DNA of 64,000 nucleotides from Arenibacter nanhaiticus. Its GTDB lineage: Bacteria; Bacteroidota; Bacteroidia; Flavobacteriales; Flavobacteriaceae. The notes under the pieces are model-generated. The model was given only the letters and a program-made list of their open reading frames with translations, made no database searches and had not been told where the DNA came from. Each line of letters begins with the position of its first letter. The stretch's first letter is position 1. Shown here piece after piece: positions 62,745-64,000 of this stretch. The translations under genes and the position numbers were made by a program. The stretch is taken from positions 1-64,000 of the forward strand of contig NZ_FQYX01000009.1 of NCBI RefSeq assembly GCF_900141935.1, read 5' to 3'.

Positions 62745-64000
62745 ATGTCATTGACCGATTCTACAAGTAAATTGCTTCCCGTACTTAAGAAATATTTTGG
62801 ATACGATAGTTTCAGAAATCAACAAGAAGCCATTATTACATCGGTTCTTGATAAGCAAGACAATTTAGTAATTATGCCCACCGGTGGGGGAAAATCGATC
62901 TGTTTTCAATTACCTGCCCTTCTTTTTGATGGGGTTACCATAGTGCTTTCTCCCCTTATAGCACTAATGAAGGATCAGGTTGATGGCTTAAAGGCGAACG
63001 GTATTCCGGCTGCCTATTTTAATAGCAGCCAGTCTGGAGAGGAACAAGAGCATATTATAGATCAGACCGTAAAAGGTTTGTTAAAATTATTGTATGTGGC
63101 CCCTGAAAGTTTGGCTGGTTTGACCAATGTGTTAAAAGAACAGTATGTGAGTTGTATCGCGGTTGATGAAGCTCATTGTATTTCTTCATGGGGACACGAT
63201 TTTAGGCCTTCCTACCAACAACTTGGTTTTATAAAAAAAACACTTCCGAACACACCAATCATAGCATTGACCGCAACTGCGGATAAAGCTACTAGACAAG
63301 ATATTGTAAACCAATTACAAATTCCAAATGCCCAACAATTTTTAACCTCCTTCGATAGAAAGAACATTTCCCTAGAAGTACGTCCGGCCCACGATAGGGT
63401 GGGACAAATCCTAAAATTTATAGCACGCAGGCCCAATGAGTCGGGTATTATCTACTGTTTGAGTAGGAAATCGACCGAAAACCTAGTAGATAAACTGCGC
63501 CTAAAAGGGATTAAGGCGACGGCCTATCATGCTGGACTCGATTTTGAGAGTAGAACTAAGGTGCAGGAAGATTTCATTTTTGACAAAACACAAATTGTAT
63601 GCGCTACGGTAGCCTTTGGAATGGGGATTGACAAGTCTAATGTTCGCTGGGTCATACATTATAATATGCCTAAGAATATAGAAGGTTATTACCAGGAAAT
63701 TGGGCGGGCAGGAAGAGATGGACTCAAGGCAAGAGCCTTACTTTTCCATAGTTATGGCGATGTAATGCAGCTGCGTAAATTCGCAGAAGGTTCGGCCAAT
63801 GAAGAAGTGCAAATAGCCAAGCTAGATCGTATGAAGCAATTTTCTGAAGCCCCTACCTGCAGAAGAAAGATATTGTTGAGCTACTTCGGGGAGTTTTTAA
63901 AGAAAGACTGCGGAAACTGCGATGTATGCAAAAATCCACCACAGTTTTTTGACGGAACTGTTATAGCACAAAAAATCTTATCCACTATTGTAAGAATAAA
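62745..64000 (+). CDS. recQ: ATP-dependent DNA helicase RecQ (5' part, runs off the window)
   Basis: 418 codons are present and the gene continues past the window. Motif I MPTGGGKS (about 45-52), DEAH box AVDEAHCISSWGHDFRP (about 140-156), TATAD (motif III), YCLSRKSTENL (IV), AFGMGIDKSNVRWVIH (V) and QEIGRAGRDG (VI) are intact. The zinc-binding RQC cysteines CRR...CGNCDVC follow at about 368-395. RecQ unwinds DNA in recombination and replication-fork repair. There is no sign of truncation within the visible part. Confidence 0.96.
   Translation, partial: MSLTDSTSKLLPVLKKYFGYDSFRNQQEAIITSVLDKQDNLVIMPTGGGKSICFQLPALLFDGVTIVLSPLIALMKDQVDGLKANGIPAAYFNSSQSGEEQEHIIDQTVKGLLKLLYVAPESLAGLTNVLKEQYVSCIAVDEAHCISSWGHDFRPSYQQLGFIKKTLPNTPIIALTATADKATRQDIVNQLQIPNAQQFLTSFDRKNISLEVRPAHDRVGQILKFIARRPNESGIIYCLSRKSTENLVDKLRLKGIKATAYHAGLDFESRTKVQEDFIFDKTQIVCATVAFGMGIDKSNVRWVIHYNMPKNIEGYYQEIGRAGRDGLKARALLFHSYGDVMQLRKFAEGSANEEVQIAKLDRMKQFSEAPTCRRKILLSYFGEFLKKDCGNCDVCKNPPQFFDGTVIAQKILSTIVRI

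Overview
This 64 kb window is a low-GC chromosomal segment from a member of the Flavobacteriaceae (Bacteroidota), probably marine. The evidence is indirect but consistent: promoters follow the Bacteroidota TTTG - about 19 nt - TAnnTTTG pattern (for example 17836-17865 and 32904-32934), Shine-Dalgarno sequences are scarce, and the gene order ribBA-lptF-lolA-ftsK and the small-protein/thioredoxin/peroxiredoxin group are arrangements usual in this family. The genus cannot be fixed from the sequence alone.

Layout. 1-900: tRNA-Ser(TGA) and a frameshifted DoxX-like pseudogene. 0.9-5.8 kb: RNA repair operon (methyltransferase, archease, RtcB), nitroreductase, DegT-type aminotransferase. 5.9-11.6 kb: envelope and division cluster (RibBA with a degenerate cyclohydrolase half, LptF/G permease, LolA, FtsK). 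11.8-14.1 kb: diacylglycerol kinase and thiol-redox genes. 14.3-31.1 kb: housekeeping metabolism and transport (NhaC antiporter, PLP sulfur enzyme and divergent Lrp regulator, Lpd, CDGSH protein, acyltransferase, FMN reductase, PabB, TilS, DsbD-like protein, CocE-type hydrolase, and a penicillin-acylase gene with an in-frame stop).

31.2-40.8 kb is the accessory hot spot. The comM/yifB gene is cut 36 codons before its natural end by an element of about 6.75 kb (32654-39404). The missing 3' end lies at 39403-39513. The two junctions share exactly two bases (AA), and the element ends form 25-bp imperfect inverted arms around that AA. This fits integration by the large serine recombinase encoded next to the right junction. 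The element also carries a catalytic-domain-only tyrosine recombinase at its left end, a seven-gene operon of mostly unknown small proteins, iteron-like repeats and several dyads. Beyond it lies a HEPN-motif gene and a second, decayed copy of the comM 3' end (40561-40826), which points to an older integration at the same target.

41-53.8 kb is ordinary again (Hsp20, FNR-type reductase, MFS transporter, M3 peptidase, a twin CxxC/CHxH mini-protein, a second NhaC antiporter, a DEAD-box helicase, an MDR oxidoreductase, an SLC13 transporter with TrkA-C domains). An exactly 80-bp GC-rich palindromic repeat occurs three times in the window (22979, 41721, 51806).

54-59.5 kb is a second accessory region. 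Four copies of a previously unrecognised repeat of about 160 bp, all in one orientation with conserved ends and variable middles, separate unrelated gene units: a hypothetical gene, a divergent ribosomal protein S21 paralogue, a deleted Xaa-Pro aminopeptidase and a DUF6642-like gene. It looks like a cassette array, but the mobilising enzyme is not in the window. The window ends with a lipoprotein, a secreted metallophosphoesterase and the 5' part of recQ.
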